Origin: Nitrosomonadales bacterium
GTDB lineage: Bacteria > Pseudomonadota > Gammaproteobacteria > Burkholderiales > Gallionellaceae
Direction of reading: 5' to 3'
Assembly (NCBI GenBank): GCA_016177795.1
Contig: JACOUM010000007.1
Coordinates: forward strand, 1 to 64,000
Length of the DNA stretch: 64,000 nucleotides
Shown here: positions 41,174 to 52,911 of the stretch, in pieces
How the letters are laid out: each line of letters starts with the position of its first letter
How positions within the stretch are numbered: the first letter of the stretch is position 1
Notes under the pieces: generated by a model
The model's database searches: none
The model's input: only the letters and a program-made list of their open reading frames with translations
Told to the model about the DNA's origin: nothing
Made by a program: the position numbers and the translations under genes

Positions 41174-41317
41174 TTAATGCCGGAGCAGCATGAAAAGACC
41201 GATACCAAAATAGGCCGCAGCACTGATACCTATCAGGACGGTCAATAGCAACATATTGTTGTGCAGTATTTGCTGCACGAAAGAAACTGGCGTATTCCCA
41301 GTCTTGGATGATTCCAT
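41174..41317 (-). CDS. Tiny single-helix membrane protein, first gene of the norSY-like operon
   Basis: A 47-residue product with a polar start containing KTGNTPVSFVQQILHN, then one membrane helix (MLLLTVLIGISAAAYFGIGL). GGGAGG is positioned well before the ATG at 41317. It lies about 70 bases downstream of a predicted promoter and about 150 bases before the 51-residue gene. The similarity of their cores suggests duplication. No database family is recognised. Confidence 0.65.
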   Translation of the reverse strand: MESSKTGNTPVSFVQQILHNNMLLLTVLIGISAAAYFGIGLFMLLRH

Positions 41318-41627
41318 TGGATAGCCTCCCGATGCGTTATTATTTGTTTGCATTTAATGCAATTGTCCCCTGCGACAATTTGACGCGTTCCGGAATTCTG
41401 TTCCGACTGACAAAACCTGTCAAGTATAAATTGCAAGTATTTTAATCGGGTATTTTTGGACGCGCTCTCGCTTGGCCACCTTCACCCATAGTTAACCAAT
41501 CAAAAACCCAATAAATTCATTGTGCAGTGAGCGTCGATAGCTGTATTTTCCGGAAATACAGATGCAGTTTTCCAGCCCGTTGCGCTTCTTGACTGACACG
41601 AAATGACGCTGTGCGCAACAACTTCGG
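41318..41627. promoter_or_regulatory. Promoter region of the norSY-like operon with a 20-bp palindrome
   Basis: On the minus strand TTGACA (41423-41418) and CAGAAT (41400-41395) are 17 bases apart. This predicts transcription from about 41388. A perfect inverted repeat AATTGTC-N6-GACAATT (41361-41380) lies just downstream, and TGACA-N5-TGTCA (41408-41422) covers the -35 box. Both could bind regulators. The remainder, to the dapB stop, shows no gene. Confidence 0.5.
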
Positions 41628-42789
<1,162 letters not shown>

Positions 42790-42827
42790 CTCGTCACTTC
42801 AATCTTCAATTAACGCCGCATGATACC

Positions 42828-44489
42828 TTAAGCGGCCATGCCCAACATCTCTGCCGCATGCTTGCGCGTAGTTTCAGTAAGCTTTACGCCGCCCAGCATA
42901 CGGGCGATTTCCTCAATGCGTTGCTCGCTGTCCAACACGGCAATACGGCTCAACGTAACGCCGTTTTCCACTACCTTGTTTACTTGCCACTGATGATCAG
43001 CCGCAGCGGCAACTTGCGGCAAATGCGTGACACATAGAACCTGATAGCCCCTGCCCAATTGCTTGAGCAAACGCCCGACGATTTCCGCCACACGCCCGCC
43101 GATGCCGCTGTCCACCTCGTCGAAGATCAGCGTCGGTACGCTGGCAATCTGGCTGGTGGCGACCTGTATCGCCAGACTGATGCGCGACAGCTCGCCGCCG
43201 GAAGCGACCTTGGCCAGGCTGCGCGCCGGCACACCCGGGTTCGCGGCAACCTGGAACTCGACGGCTTCCAGGCCGCAAGCATTGCCTTCAGCCAACGGCG
43301 ACAATGCCACCGCAAAGCTGCCGCCCTGCATCGCCAGCGTCTGCATCGCGGCGGTAATTTCGCGCGCGAGCTTGCTGGCCGCCCGTTTACGCCCGGCACT
43401 CAGCTTCTGCGCCGCCGCCAGGTAGCTCTGCTGCGCGGCCTGTTCCTGCCGCGCCAGTTCGGCAAGATCGGCATCACCGCCCAGTTCCGCCAGACGCGTC
43501 TCGATACGCTGTAACGCCTCGTCCAGATGTTCGGGGGCGACACGGTATTTGCGCGCGGCATCCATCACGTTCCGGATACGCTGCTCCAGTTCGTGCAGAC
43601 GCTGCGGGTCATTGTCCAGACGCTGCTGATAATGACGCAGCGCGTACACCGCCTCCTGCAACTCGGCCTGCGCGCTTTGCAGCATCTGCAAGGTATCGCC
43701 CAGACTTGCGTCATGCGCCATACCGTCGCGCAGCCGCGCCGCCAGCGCGTTGAGTTGCGCCAGACAGGCGGTGTCCGATTCGCCCAGAATCTCGATGCCG
43801 AACGCGGCGGTCTCCAGCAGGCTTGCGGCATGCGCGAGTCGCGCATGGTCTGCCTGCGTCTCGTCCCATTCCGCCGCATTGAAGCTCAGGCCGTGCAACT
43901 CGTCGCGTTGAAACTGCAACAGCTCGCGCTCGGCCGCCACCGCCTCGACATTCTCGCTCAGGCCGATACGGCGGCGATGTAATGCCTGCCAGTCGCGGTA
44001 CAGCGCAGCGACGTTTCCCGCCTCTTTTATCATGCCCGCATGGCCGTCCAGCAGCATGCGCTGCATATCAGGGCAAAGCAGCGATTGATGCGCGTGCTGG
44101 CCGTGAATATCCAGCAACTGATCGCCCGCCTCGCGCAGCTGCTGCAGGGTGGCACTGCGCCCGTTGATGAAACCGCGCGAACGTCCGCCAGCATCTAGTA
44201 CGCGGCGCAACAGGCACACATTTTCATCGCCTGCCAGATCCTGCCCGGCCAGCCATGTTTGCAAATGCGGCAACGTCGTGATGTCGAATTCAGCGGCGAT
44301 CTCGGCGCGCTCGCAACCGTTGCGCACCATCGCGGCGTCACCGCGCTCGCCAAGCGCCAGCGACAGCGCGCCGATTAAAATGGATTTACCCGCGCCGGTC
44401 TCGCCGGTCAGCGCGGTAAAACCTGAGGAAAAATCCAGCTCAAGCGAGGAAACGATGACGAAATCGCGGACACTCAGGAATTTCAGCAT
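42828..44489 (-). CDS. recN: DNA repair protein RecN
   Basis: A 553-residue SMC-like ATPase. Walker A is in ALTGETGAGKSILIGALSLA, the ABC signature in LAKVASGGELSRISLAIQ and Walker B in PTLIFDEVDSGIGGRVAEI. A coiled-coil region lies between the two ATPase halves. It acts early in double-strand-break repair. The start is directly adjacent to the nadK stop, so the two genes are co-transcribed. Confidence 0.96.
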   Translation of the reverse strand: MLKFLSVRDFVIVSSLELDFSSGFTALTGETGAGKSILIGALSLALGERGDAAMVRNGCERAEIAAEFDITTLPHLQTWLAGQDLAGDENVCLLRRVLDAGGRSRGFINGRSATLQQLREAGDQLLDIHGQHAHQSLLCPDMQRMLLDGHAGMIKEAGNVAALYRDWQALHRRRIGLSENVEAVAAERELLQFQRDELHGLSFNAAEWDETQADHARLAHAASLLETAAFGIEILGESDTACLAQLNALAARLRDGMAHDASLGDTLQMLQSAQAELQEAVYALRHYQQRLDNDPQRLHELEQRIRNVMDAARKYRVAPEHLDEALQRIETRLAELGGDADLAELARQEQAAQQSYLAAAQKLSAGRKRAASKLAREITAAMQTLAMQGGSFAVALSPLAEGNACGLEAVEFQVAANPGVPARSLAKVASGGELSRISLAIQVATSQIASVPTLIFDEVDSGIGGRVAEIVGRLLKQLGRGYQVLCVTHLPQVAAAADHQWQVNKVVENGVTLSRIAVLDSEQRIEEIARMLGGVKLTETTRKHAAEMLGMAA

Positions 44490-45362
44490 TTACAGTGTCT
44501 GGTTCCAGAGCAGCTTCTCGCGCAACGTATGATAGTAGCTGTGTCCCACCGGATGCAGCAGACAGGCCGCTTCGGGATGGCGCGTGACGATGATCTTGTC
44601 GTGCAACTGCAAGTCACAACTGGTGTGGCTGTCATAGCGCACGCGGATATCGCCGGTGCGGTGCATCAGGATTTCCAGCACCGACGAACCTTTCACGACG
44701 ATCGGGCGGTTGCTCAGCGTGTGCGGACACACCGGCACCAGTTCCAGCACATCCAGGCTGGGGTGCAATATCGGCCCGCCCGCCGACAGCGCATAAGCCG
44801 TCGAGCCGGTGGGCGAGGAAACGATCAGCCCATCTGCACGCTGGTTGTACAGGTACTCACCGTCGATGCGTACCTCGAATTCGATCATGCTGCTGATATT
44901 GCTGCGATGCACGACCACTTCATTAAAGGCCAACCCGCTGGATATTTCAACGTCATTGCGCAACACACGCGCCGACAACAACAGACGCTGCTCGGTGACG
45001 AATTTGCCGTCCAGCATCGCCTCCATGCTGTCCTGCATGTTCTCCAATGTGAGGTCGGTAAGAAATCCCAGCCGGCCCTGATTCACGCCAACCAGCGGCA
45101 CCTGATATGGCGACAGGGTACGCGCGATATTCAGCATGGTGCCGTCGCCGCCGATCACGATAGCCAGATCCATGACACTGGCCATTTCGTTCAGGCCCAT
45201 CGCCGGATAGGGGCTGTCCTTGATCTGCTCGGCGGTCAGACTGTCCACCACCACGTTCAACCCCCTGGACGACAGAAACGCGGCCAGACTCAACAACGGC
45301 CCGGCGATTTCCGGAGCCTTGTGTTTGCCGATCAACGCGACGTTCTGGAAAGGGAATTTCAT
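44490..45362 (-). CDS. nadK: NAD kinase
   Basis: A 290-residue kinase that makes NADP from NAD. It has the GGDGTMLNIAR motif, GVNQGRLGFLTDL, and SSPTGSTAYALSAGGPI followed by the substrate-binding segment. ATG 45362 gives the usual betaproteobacterial N-terminus (KFPFQNVALIGKH); 23 further codons are open upstream. The Shine-Dalgarno is weak. recN follows immediately. Confidence 0.95.
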   Translation of the reverse strand: MKFPFQNVALIGKHKAPEIAGPLLSLAAFLSSRGLNVVVDSLTAEQIKDSPYPAMGLNEMASVMDLAIVIGGDGTMLNIARTLSPYQVPLVGVNQGRLGFLTDLTLENMQDSMEAMLDGKFVTEQRLLLSARVLRNDVEISSGLAFNEVVVHRSNISSMIEFEVRIDGEYLYNQRADGLIVSSPTGSTAYALSAGGPILHPSLDVLELVPVCPHTLSNRPIVVKGSSVLEILMHRTGDIRVRYDSHTSCDLQLHDKIIVTRHPEAACLLHPVGHSYYHTLREKLLWNQTL

Positions 45363-45414
45363 GGGCGCGATTAAACCACATCGTTCATGCAATGACAAAG
45401 CCGACGACGATGAC

Positions 45415-45804
45415 CTAAAGCAGGCTCTCAATCACCGGAAAAAGCTCCCTTTCCTCGAACCTGACATGAGCCGAGAGGCTCTTGCCGAAGCTGCCCAACG
45501 CTTCGCTGTCATTCCGCCGCAAGTCATCAAGCAGCGCCCGCAACTGTTGGTGATCCGCCAGGGTGCGTTGCACCAGCGACCGGTTTTCCGCGCTGCGCAG
45601 CAGCGGCAGCAACGACTGCTCCTCAACCTGAAAGTGCGGTTCCAGCTCATCCGAGAACGCCCGGATTACACGCTGGCAGGTTTCCGCGACCAAATTCTCG
45701 TCGCACGATTGCGTAGCCCGCTCACATACCTTGGCCAGAGTGAGCGCGGTATGATGCTCCCGCGATAAAGGCTGCAAGACCGTGCTTCTTTTCACGTCAT
45801 GCAC
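45415..45804 (-). CDS. Hemerythrin-like (HHE) domain protein
   Basis: A 129-residue four-helix-bundle protein with the expected metal-binding residues: SREHHTAL, EPHFQVEEQSLLPLL, TLADHQQL and SAHVRFEERELFPVI. Such single-domain hemerythrins bind a di-iron centre and are linked to oxygen, NO or iron-sulfur repair. It starts three bases after an FmdE-like gene and lies in the region between nirS and recN. A role in handling NO made by NirS is possible but inferred. Confidence 0.85.
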   Translation of the reverse strand: MHDVKRSTVLQPLSREHHTALTLAKVCERATQSCDENLVAETCQRVIRAFSDELEPHFQVEEQSLLPLLRSAENRSLVQRTLADHQQLRALLDDLRRNDSEALGSFGKSLSAHVRFEERELFPVIESLL

Positions 45805-45807
45805 CCA

Positions 45808-46416
45808 TCAAACCGGCGTCACCACAAAAACCCGCGGGTCATCGCCATACTCCAGCAGGATGCGGCGCACCCGTTCCTGCCACAACTGCCGAAACTCGGC
45901 AACTTCGTCCGGTGTCGCCGTATTTTCCAGACAATTTGCCATCAGCTCGGATACACGCGGGGAACCCGGCACATGCTGCAAGTTGGTCGCGACATAAACC
46001 GCGCGCCCCGTATCAAGCCGGGTAAAGCGCAACTCGCCCGGCATATCCACGCCAAAGAACAGCAGGCGCCGCCGGTCGAACTGTCCAGCCAGACCCTTGA
46101 AGCCGGTTTCCTGCGTCGCGCCGGTCAGCATGCTCACGACATTGGCGATGACGCCCGTCACGCCGCTGGCGCTGTCCTGCCTGAACTCCACGCGTATGGC
46201 GCCGCGCACCGGCATGGTGTCAGGATAAAGAACAGCCAATGCCTTATAGGTCAACCAGTAGGCCGATGCGACCGTCGGACAGGAATGCCCGGCCAGCCGC
46301 ACCGCATCAAAATAGCCGTATTGCAGGATCCCGCCTTGCGCCGCGCCGAGAAACTCGGCCAGCGGGTCATGCAGGCTGATCTTGGGAACTTCATCAAAAA
46401 AGTCAGGATGGCTCAT
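45808..46416 (-). CDS. FmdE-like protein
   Basis: A 202-residue soluble protein. It resembles the FmdE family (subunit E of formylmethanofuran dehydrogenase) in the segment LQYGYFDAVRLAGHSCPTVA, which holds a conserved His and Cys. The family function outside methanogens is unknown; metal binding is likely. The rest (VRGAIRVEFRQDSASGVTG) also fits. It is followed after three bases by the hemerythrin gene and preceded by the TonB receptor after 12 bases, so the three form one operon. Confidence 0.7.
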   Translation of the reverse strand: MSHPDFFDEVPKISLHDPLAEFLGAAQGGILQYGYFDAVRLAGHSCPTVASAYWLTYKALAVLYPDTMPVRGAIRVEFRQDSASGVTGVIANVVSMLTGATQETGFKGLAGQFDRRRLLFFGVDMPGELRFTRLDTGRAVYVATNLQHVPGSPRVSELMANCLENTATPDEVAEFRQLWQERVRRILLEYGDDPRVFVVTPV

Positions 46417-46428
46417 GTTCGGCGAGCC

Positions 46429-48690
46429 CTAGAAAGAAAAATCCAGTTCCGCCGTCGCATTGCGCCCCGGCAGCAGAAAATATGAATAGGCCTTCTTATC
46501 CAGCAAGTTATTGATCGCAAGTGCTCCTTTTACCATTTTGGAGAATTCATAGCCGAGCTTGGTATTCACCATGGTATGCGCATCATAACTGCCCGGCACC
46601 CCGTTGATTGTATCGGTGTTTTGAGCGGTCCAGAATATATGGCTTACATAGCGCGCATTCAGCGTGCCGGACCATGCTCCCTGTTGCGCAGTCAACCCGA
46701 TACCGGCAATGTTTCTGGGGGAGTCGGTCAATCGCCTGCCAACGCTCAAGGGATCGGTTGCGTTTTCCAACATTATTGAGTCGTTATACGCATAGTTGGC
46801 ATCCAGCTCCAGCCATTTTGCCAACTTTGTCGTGATGCCCAGTTCGATTCCCCGCACCTTGGCCTTGCCGGCATTGATGCGGACCGATTGTTTCAGTGCT
46901 GGTGGAACAGGATCGGGGAGGATTTGTTTTATATAGATCAAATTGCTTAGCCGCGTATCGTAATAAGTGGCGGTAACCTTGGTATTTTCCGTGAAGCGGA
47001 ATTCGCCGCCGACCTCCCAGGTCGTGCCGCGCTCAGGCTGCAGATTAGGATCGCCTGTAGTCGTCCGGCCTCTGCTGGTTGATGATGTGTACAGATCCTG
47101 ATTGGTCGGCGCGCGGAAAGATTTCCCAAAAGAGGCACGCAGTATTGCCGCTTCCGTTGGCTTGTAAACCACAGACAGTTTGGGACTGAAAGCGGAGACG
47201 CTGCGCGTCGAATAAAGTGTGGAACCGACCGGCGCAACAACAGAAAAGTTATCGCCGCTGGTTTCCCAGTCATCCCAGCGTCCGCCCAGATAAACCTTGA
47301 GCGCATCCGTTGCACTGTACTCATCCTGCGCAAAAATGGAAGTCGTGGTCGAATTACCGTGATAACCGCTGTTCACTTTAGTTTTGGAACCCGGATCACG
47401 CCAGTTGGAAAGTGCGTAAATTTGCTGGTTCACCGAATCCTTATGCAGCGCCAGTCCGGTTACCAGAAAATGATTGGCACCTGCCGGAAAACTCAACTGA
47501 ACAGTGCCGTCAAGACCGTCATTCGGCGTGTCCGATAATGTGCCAGCGCCGCTGTTCCAGTTAGCAGTGGGGCTTGCCAGCGTGAAGTTATACTTTCGCT
47601 CGATTTTCCCGAGGTCGGCTTTCAACAGATAGTCATTGCCAACTGTTCCGTCATAACCGACAAAATACCGTATGGTGGCCTCATGCAACGGCAAAAATGA
47701 GAAAAGGGTGAAATCGTAATTTGAAAGTTTAACAAGGTCACCGTTGATACTGGTCGCACCGCTTGAAACGGGTGCACCGGTCACGGCATTCCTGAGATAA
47801 GTATTGAACTGAGTGTAATTCTGTCTGGTTTCCTGATGATTGACGCCTGCATAAATCTTGTCACGGGCATTCAAATCATAAAATAATTTCGCAGTTGCAT
47901 TGGTTGATTTCCACGGCGTGGCTCCCAAGTCTCCTACTAAATAGGCGGGAACACCCTCTCTGGTAGTAATTGCCTGTGCACCTGTGACAGATACAGGTAC
48001 GCAAGGAGCCGCGCATCCTATAGTCTTGACGACAAAATCGTTCACATAGCTGTCGCGGTTCTGATGGCCAAGCCCGGCAACCAGGCCGAGGCCGTTATCC
48101 ATTTTGTCGCGGAAATAAATGCTGGCATCCTCGCCGCTGGCATCACTCCAGCCCTTTTTAATCTTGACAGTAAATTCACGCTGGTCCGGTTGTTTGGTGA
48201 TGATATTGACCACACCGCCGATGGCATTGCTGCCATACAACGAAGAGAACGCGCCGGGCACGACTTCGATCCGGGCGATATCCTCGACGAATGGAATACG
48301 CCAGTTCACCTTTCCGGAACTGGCATCCTGAATGGGTTGGCCATCGAGCAGGATAAGCGTTCTGGTCTGATCGATGCCGCGCAGTGACATGCCGCTCGTT
48401 CCGATGGTGCCCTGCGACTGGCCGAGCGCGCCGCCGCGCAAATAGAGGCTGGGCACCTGATCCAGCACGTCGCCAAGGCGCGAGGCATTTTTTGTTTCAA
48501 TACTTTCAGCCCTGACTACCGTCACTGCAGCAGGGGCATCGGACAGCGTAGCGCTGGTCCGGGTTGCCGTCACCACCACCTCGTCCAGTTCCACGATCTC
48601 ACCGATCTCCGCTGCGCCCGCCACATTAACCAGACTACAAATACAACCCAACGCCAATAACAACCGTCCGTTGTTTGACTGTATTTTCAT
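46429..48690 (-). CDS. TonB-dependent outer membrane receptor
   Basis: A 753-residue receptor with a signal peptide, a TonB box (ELDEVVVTATRTSATLSD), a plug domain (SLRGIDQTRTLILLDGQPI, SLYGSNAIGGVVNIITK) and a 22-strand barrel ending in Phe (NATAELDFSF). The plan fits uptake of siderophores, cobalamin, haem or metal chelates; the substrate cannot be told. A loop with CAAPC near residue 230 may form a disulfide. It is upstream of the FmdE-like and hemerythrin genes on the same strand. Placement after nirS may reflect metal or cofactor demand, which is speculative. Confidence 0.92.
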   Translation of the reverse strand: MKIQSNNGRLLLALGCICSLVNVAGAAEIGEIVELDEVVVTATRTSATLSDAPAAVTVVRAESIETKNASRLGDVLDQVPSLYLRGGALGQSQGTIGTSGMSLRGIDQTRTLILLDGQPIQDASSGKVNWRIPFVEDIARIEVVPGAFSSLYGSNAIGGVVNIITKQPDQREFTVKIKKGWSDASGEDASIYFRDKMDNGLGLVAGLGHQNRDSYVNDFVVKTIGCAAPCVPVSVTGAQAITTREGVPAYLVGDLGATPWKSTNATAKLFYDLNARDKIYAGVNHQETRQNYTQFNTYLRNAVTGAPVSSGATSINGDLVKLSNYDFTLFSFLPLHEATIRYFVGYDGTVGNDYLLKADLGKIERKYNFTLASPTANWNSGAGTLSDTPNDGLDGTVQLSFPAGANHFLVTGLALHKDSVNQQIYALSNWRDPGSKTKVNSGYHGNSTTTSIFAQDEYSATDALKVYLGGRWDDWETSGDNFSVVAPVGSTLYSTRSVSAFSPKLSVVYKPTEAAILRASFGKSFRAPTNQDLYTSSTSRGRTTTGDPNLQPERGTTWEVGGEFRFTENTKVTATYYDTRLSNLIYIKQILPDPVPPALKQSVRINAGKAKVRGIELGITTKLAKWLELDANYAYNDSIMLENATDPLSVGRRLTDSPRNIAGIGLTAQQGAWSGTLNARYVSHIFWTAQNTDTINGVPGSYDAHTMVNTKLGYEFSKMVKGALAINNLLDKKAYSYFLLPGRNATAELDFSF

Positions 48691-48747
48691 TATTTTTCTC
48701 CCTTTTTGCGAAGCCGCAAGTTAACACGCCTCTTGCCGGGCGCACCC

Positions 48748-48772
48748 ATAAAAAGGGCGGGTTGCCCCGCCC
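48748..48772 (-). terminator. Terminator downstream of nirS
   Basis: On the minus strand GGGCGGG-GCAA-CCCGCCC is followed by TTTTTAT. It is about 90 bases after the nirS stop. A second hairpin (GTCACACCGGC/GCCGGAGTGAC, 48810-48838, one mismatch) lies between it and nirS and has no T tract. Confidence 0.85.
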
Positions 48773-48862
48773 GTCAATTGCGCATTTTTAGTATGCCCCC
48801 TCAAAATCCGTCACACCGGCAAGAATCGCCGGAGTGACGAGATTGAAATTTACTGAAAAACA

Positions 48863-50689
<1,827 letters not shown>

Positions 50690-51346
50690 TTGAAATATCT
50701 GGCCCAAGGAAATATTCACACAGATGCAATTCCAAACAGTAATTTGCTACCATTCAGCCACTTAGAAGGAGCAACCAACCTGTCCAGCCCAGCCGAACTA
50801 TCACAGTTTCTCAGCAGCGTGGAACGCCGCGCTTACAAGCAGGCGCTGTATGCCGTGCAGAACGAGCATGCCGCACTGGATATCGTGCAGGACGCGATGA
50901 TCAAGCTCGCCGAAAAATACGGGGGCAAGCCAGCCGCGGAATTACCGCCGCTATTCCAGCGCATTCTGCAAAACACCATTCGCGATTATTACCGCAGGCA
51001 AAAGGTCAAGAATGCCTGCATGACTGCATTTTCCTCATTGATTCCGAAAAATGACGGCGAGGAATATGACCCGCTCGAAACCCTGCAGGGTGACGGGAAT
51101 CAGAGCGCGCCGGCCGGCCCCGACGAATCCCTGCAACAGCGCCAGGTGATCGCGCTGATTGAACAAGCGCTCACCCGGCTTCCGGCGCGTCAACGCGAAG
51201 CCTTCCTGCTGCGTTATTGGGAGGGTCTGGATCAGGCTGAAACCGCCATGGCAATGGGATGCACCGAAGGAAGCGTTAAAACTCACTGTTCGCGTGCAAC
51301 ACGTGCGCTCGCTGCATCTCTTAGACAAATGACCGAAGACAGGTGA
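50690..51346 (+). CDS. ECF-type RNA polymerase sigma factor
   Basis: A sigma-70 family protein. It has a region 2 (ALDIVQDAMIKLAEKYGGKP) with the -10 recognition part (FQRILQNTIRDYYRRQKV) and a region 4 helix-turn-helix (LPARQREAFLLRYWEGLDQAE, TEGSVKTHCSRATRALA). The frame opens with TTG at 50690, but AGAAGGAG near 50767 precedes a CTG in the segment NLSSPAELSQF. That CTG could be the real start; homologues begin close to it. The next two genes (DUF3619, DUF3106) are the usual betaproteobacterial partners. Confidence 0.88.
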   Translation: MKYLAQGNIHTDAIPNSNLLPFSHLEGATNLSSPAELSQFLSSVERRAYKQALYAVQNEHAALDIVQDAMIKLAEKYGGKPAAELPPLFQRILQNTIRDYYRRQKVKNACMTAFSSLIPKNDGEEYDPLETLQGDGNQSAPAGPDESLQQRQVIALIEQALTRLPARQREAFLLRYWEGLDQAETAMAMGCTEGSVKTHCSRATRALAASLRQMTEDR

Positions 51347-51353
51347 CAGGAAT

Positions 51354-51704
51354 ATGAAACCCACCAATCCGCATGACATTACTCCCGAGGCGATTGCCGG
51401 ATTGCTTACCCGCGCCACCGAGCGGCTTGATGACGACACCGTCGCAGCATTGCGCCGGGCACGCAACCTTGCCCTGGAAAAGCAGATATTGAACCAGCCT
51501 GCTTTTACGCTAAACACAGGGCACGGCATACACTGGCCGGTACCACACACTCCCCACCAATGGATGGCGATGGCCGCCCTGCTGATCGCCCTGCTTGCGG
51601 GTGGAATAAGCTACTGGCATCATGCGCATGAACATGAAATGAGTCATTTGGATATCGCCATCCTGACTGATGACTTGCCTATGGAGATTTTCATAGATCG
51701 GTAA
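51354..51704 (+). CDS. DUF3619 family protein, probable anti-sigma partner
   Basis: A 116-residue protein with one membrane helix (WMAMAALLIALLAGGISYW). The N-terminal cytoplasmic part (LLTRATERLDDDTVAALRRA) is typical of DUF3619. It ends in an acidic periplasmic tail (DIAILTDDLPMEIFIDR). Position directly after the ECF sigma gene suggests it tethers or senses for the sigma factor. This role is inferred from context. Confidence 0.8.
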   Translation: MKPTNPHDITPEAIAGLLTRATERLDDDTVAALRRARNLALEKQILNQPAFTLNTGHGIHWPVPHTPHQWMAMAALLIALLAGGISYWHHAHEHEMSHLDIAILTDDLPMEIFIDR

Positions 51705-51708
51705 CCGC

Positions 51709-52122
51709 ATGAAACAATCTACCTCAACCCGGCTCACTCCTCCCGGCGCTGCTTGTCGCGGCTTGGCCATTTCTGTCGCTTGCCTGACGCTACTTTGTGC
51801 CTTGAGCATCTCTTCCGCCGCCGCATCACCACAGCCTTGGCATTCGCTCACGCCCTCCCAGCAGGAGGCGCTCGCTCCATTATCCAAGCAATGGAACAGC
51901 CTGCCGGAAGCGCAACAGCAGAGCATGCTGAATGTCGCCAAGCACTTCCCGGAATTGAGCACAGAGGAAAAACAGCGTTTCCTGAGCCGCCTGGGTGCAT
52001 GGAGCAAGCTCACCCCGGAACAGCGTCAGGCTGCACGCGACAAATATCGCGCCTTTAGCCAGGTTCCCGAAGACAAGCGCGAACAGGTGCGGCAAATGGT
52101 CAGGGAAGAACAGGCTAAGTAG
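51709..52122 (+). CDS. DUF3106 family exported protein
   Basis: A 137-residue protein with a signal peptide (ISVACLTLLCALSISSAAA). The DUF3106 repeat-like helical region follows: WHSLTPSQQEALAPLSKQWN, FPELSTEEKQRFLSRLGAWS and LTPEQRQAARDKY. It follows the DUF3619 gene after four bases in the conserved sigma operon. The family function is unknown; periplasmic stress sensing is a guess. Confidence 0.85.
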   Translation: MKQSTSTRLTPPGAACRGLAISVACLTLLCALSISSAAASPQPWHSLTPSQQEALAPLSKQWNSLPEAQQQSMLNVAKHFPELSTEEKQRFLSRLGAWSKLTPEQRQAARDKYRAFSQVPEDKREQVRQMVREEQAK

Positions 52123-52350
52123 CAGATTTTTCAGTACCTTTCGTGCCGCTACGCAAAGCAGGTCATAAACCGCGCGCTCCCGATTGCATTCAATATACCG
52201 CACAAGCCTGTTATTCCGAATTTGAACTGACTGTGTAACTATTGTCACAGACTGCGGGGAGGCTTTTACCTAATCTTGCATATTCTCGATAAGCAAGCAT
52301 CCATTGGAAATAAAGTTTGTCGTTTGGTCAACACACTGGGGACATGAAGC

Positions 52351-52812
52351 ATGAGAAAAATCTTGTTGGTCGTTTTCACCTTGGCCGGAATGGGCGGATC
52401 AAACCTGGTATTTGCTGCCGGTGACCAAATGCAACATCATGACCATCATCACGGCATGAGCATGATGGATACACGAATTTCCCTGGGATTGTCAGCGGAA
52501 ATGAAGCAACACCAGCTGTCAAACATGCGGGAACATACGGAAGCAATTCATTCCATTATCGGTTTAATGTCAGAAAACAATCTTGAAGAGGCTGCCAAAA
52601 TAGCCCGCAGCAAACTCGGTTTAACCCCGGAAATGCGGAAGATGTGCAGCATGATGGGCGGAGAGAAATTTATGACGTTGGGAATTGCTTTCCACAAAAG
52701 CGGCGACGATCTCGGCGATGCATTGCAAACTGGGGATGTCAACAAGTCATTGCGCGCGCTGAACAAAACAATGCAGTATTGTGTGGAATGTCATGCAACT
52801 TATCGCCAATAA
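52351..52812 (+). CDS. Small periplasmic c-type cytochrome (cytochrome c'-like helical bundle)
   Basis: A 153-residue protein with a signal peptide (ILLVVFTLAGMGGSNLVFA), a His/Met-rich stretch (MQHHDHHHGMSMMD) and a helical body ending in CVECH (Cys144, Cys147, His148). A single haem at the extreme C-terminus is the arrangement of cytochrome c' proteins, which bind NO. The His-rich start may bind a metal such as copper or nickel. It lies upstream of another small haem protein on the same strand. Confidence 0.75.
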   Translation: MRKILLVVFTLAGMGGSNLVFAAGDQMQHHDHHHGMSMMDTRISLGLSAEMKQHQLSNMREHTEAIHSIIGLMSENNLEEAAKIARSKLGLTPEMRKMCSMMGGEKFMTLGIAFHKSGDDLGDALQTGDVNKSLRALNKTMQYCVECHATYRQ

Positions 52813-52911
52813 GCACAGTCTGCCCCGTTTATTACCAGCGCCTGTCCGACCAGCATTAACCAGCTTCGGGATTTTAAAATTTTTTCCTCTAACACGGCTA
52901 AGGAGTATTTC

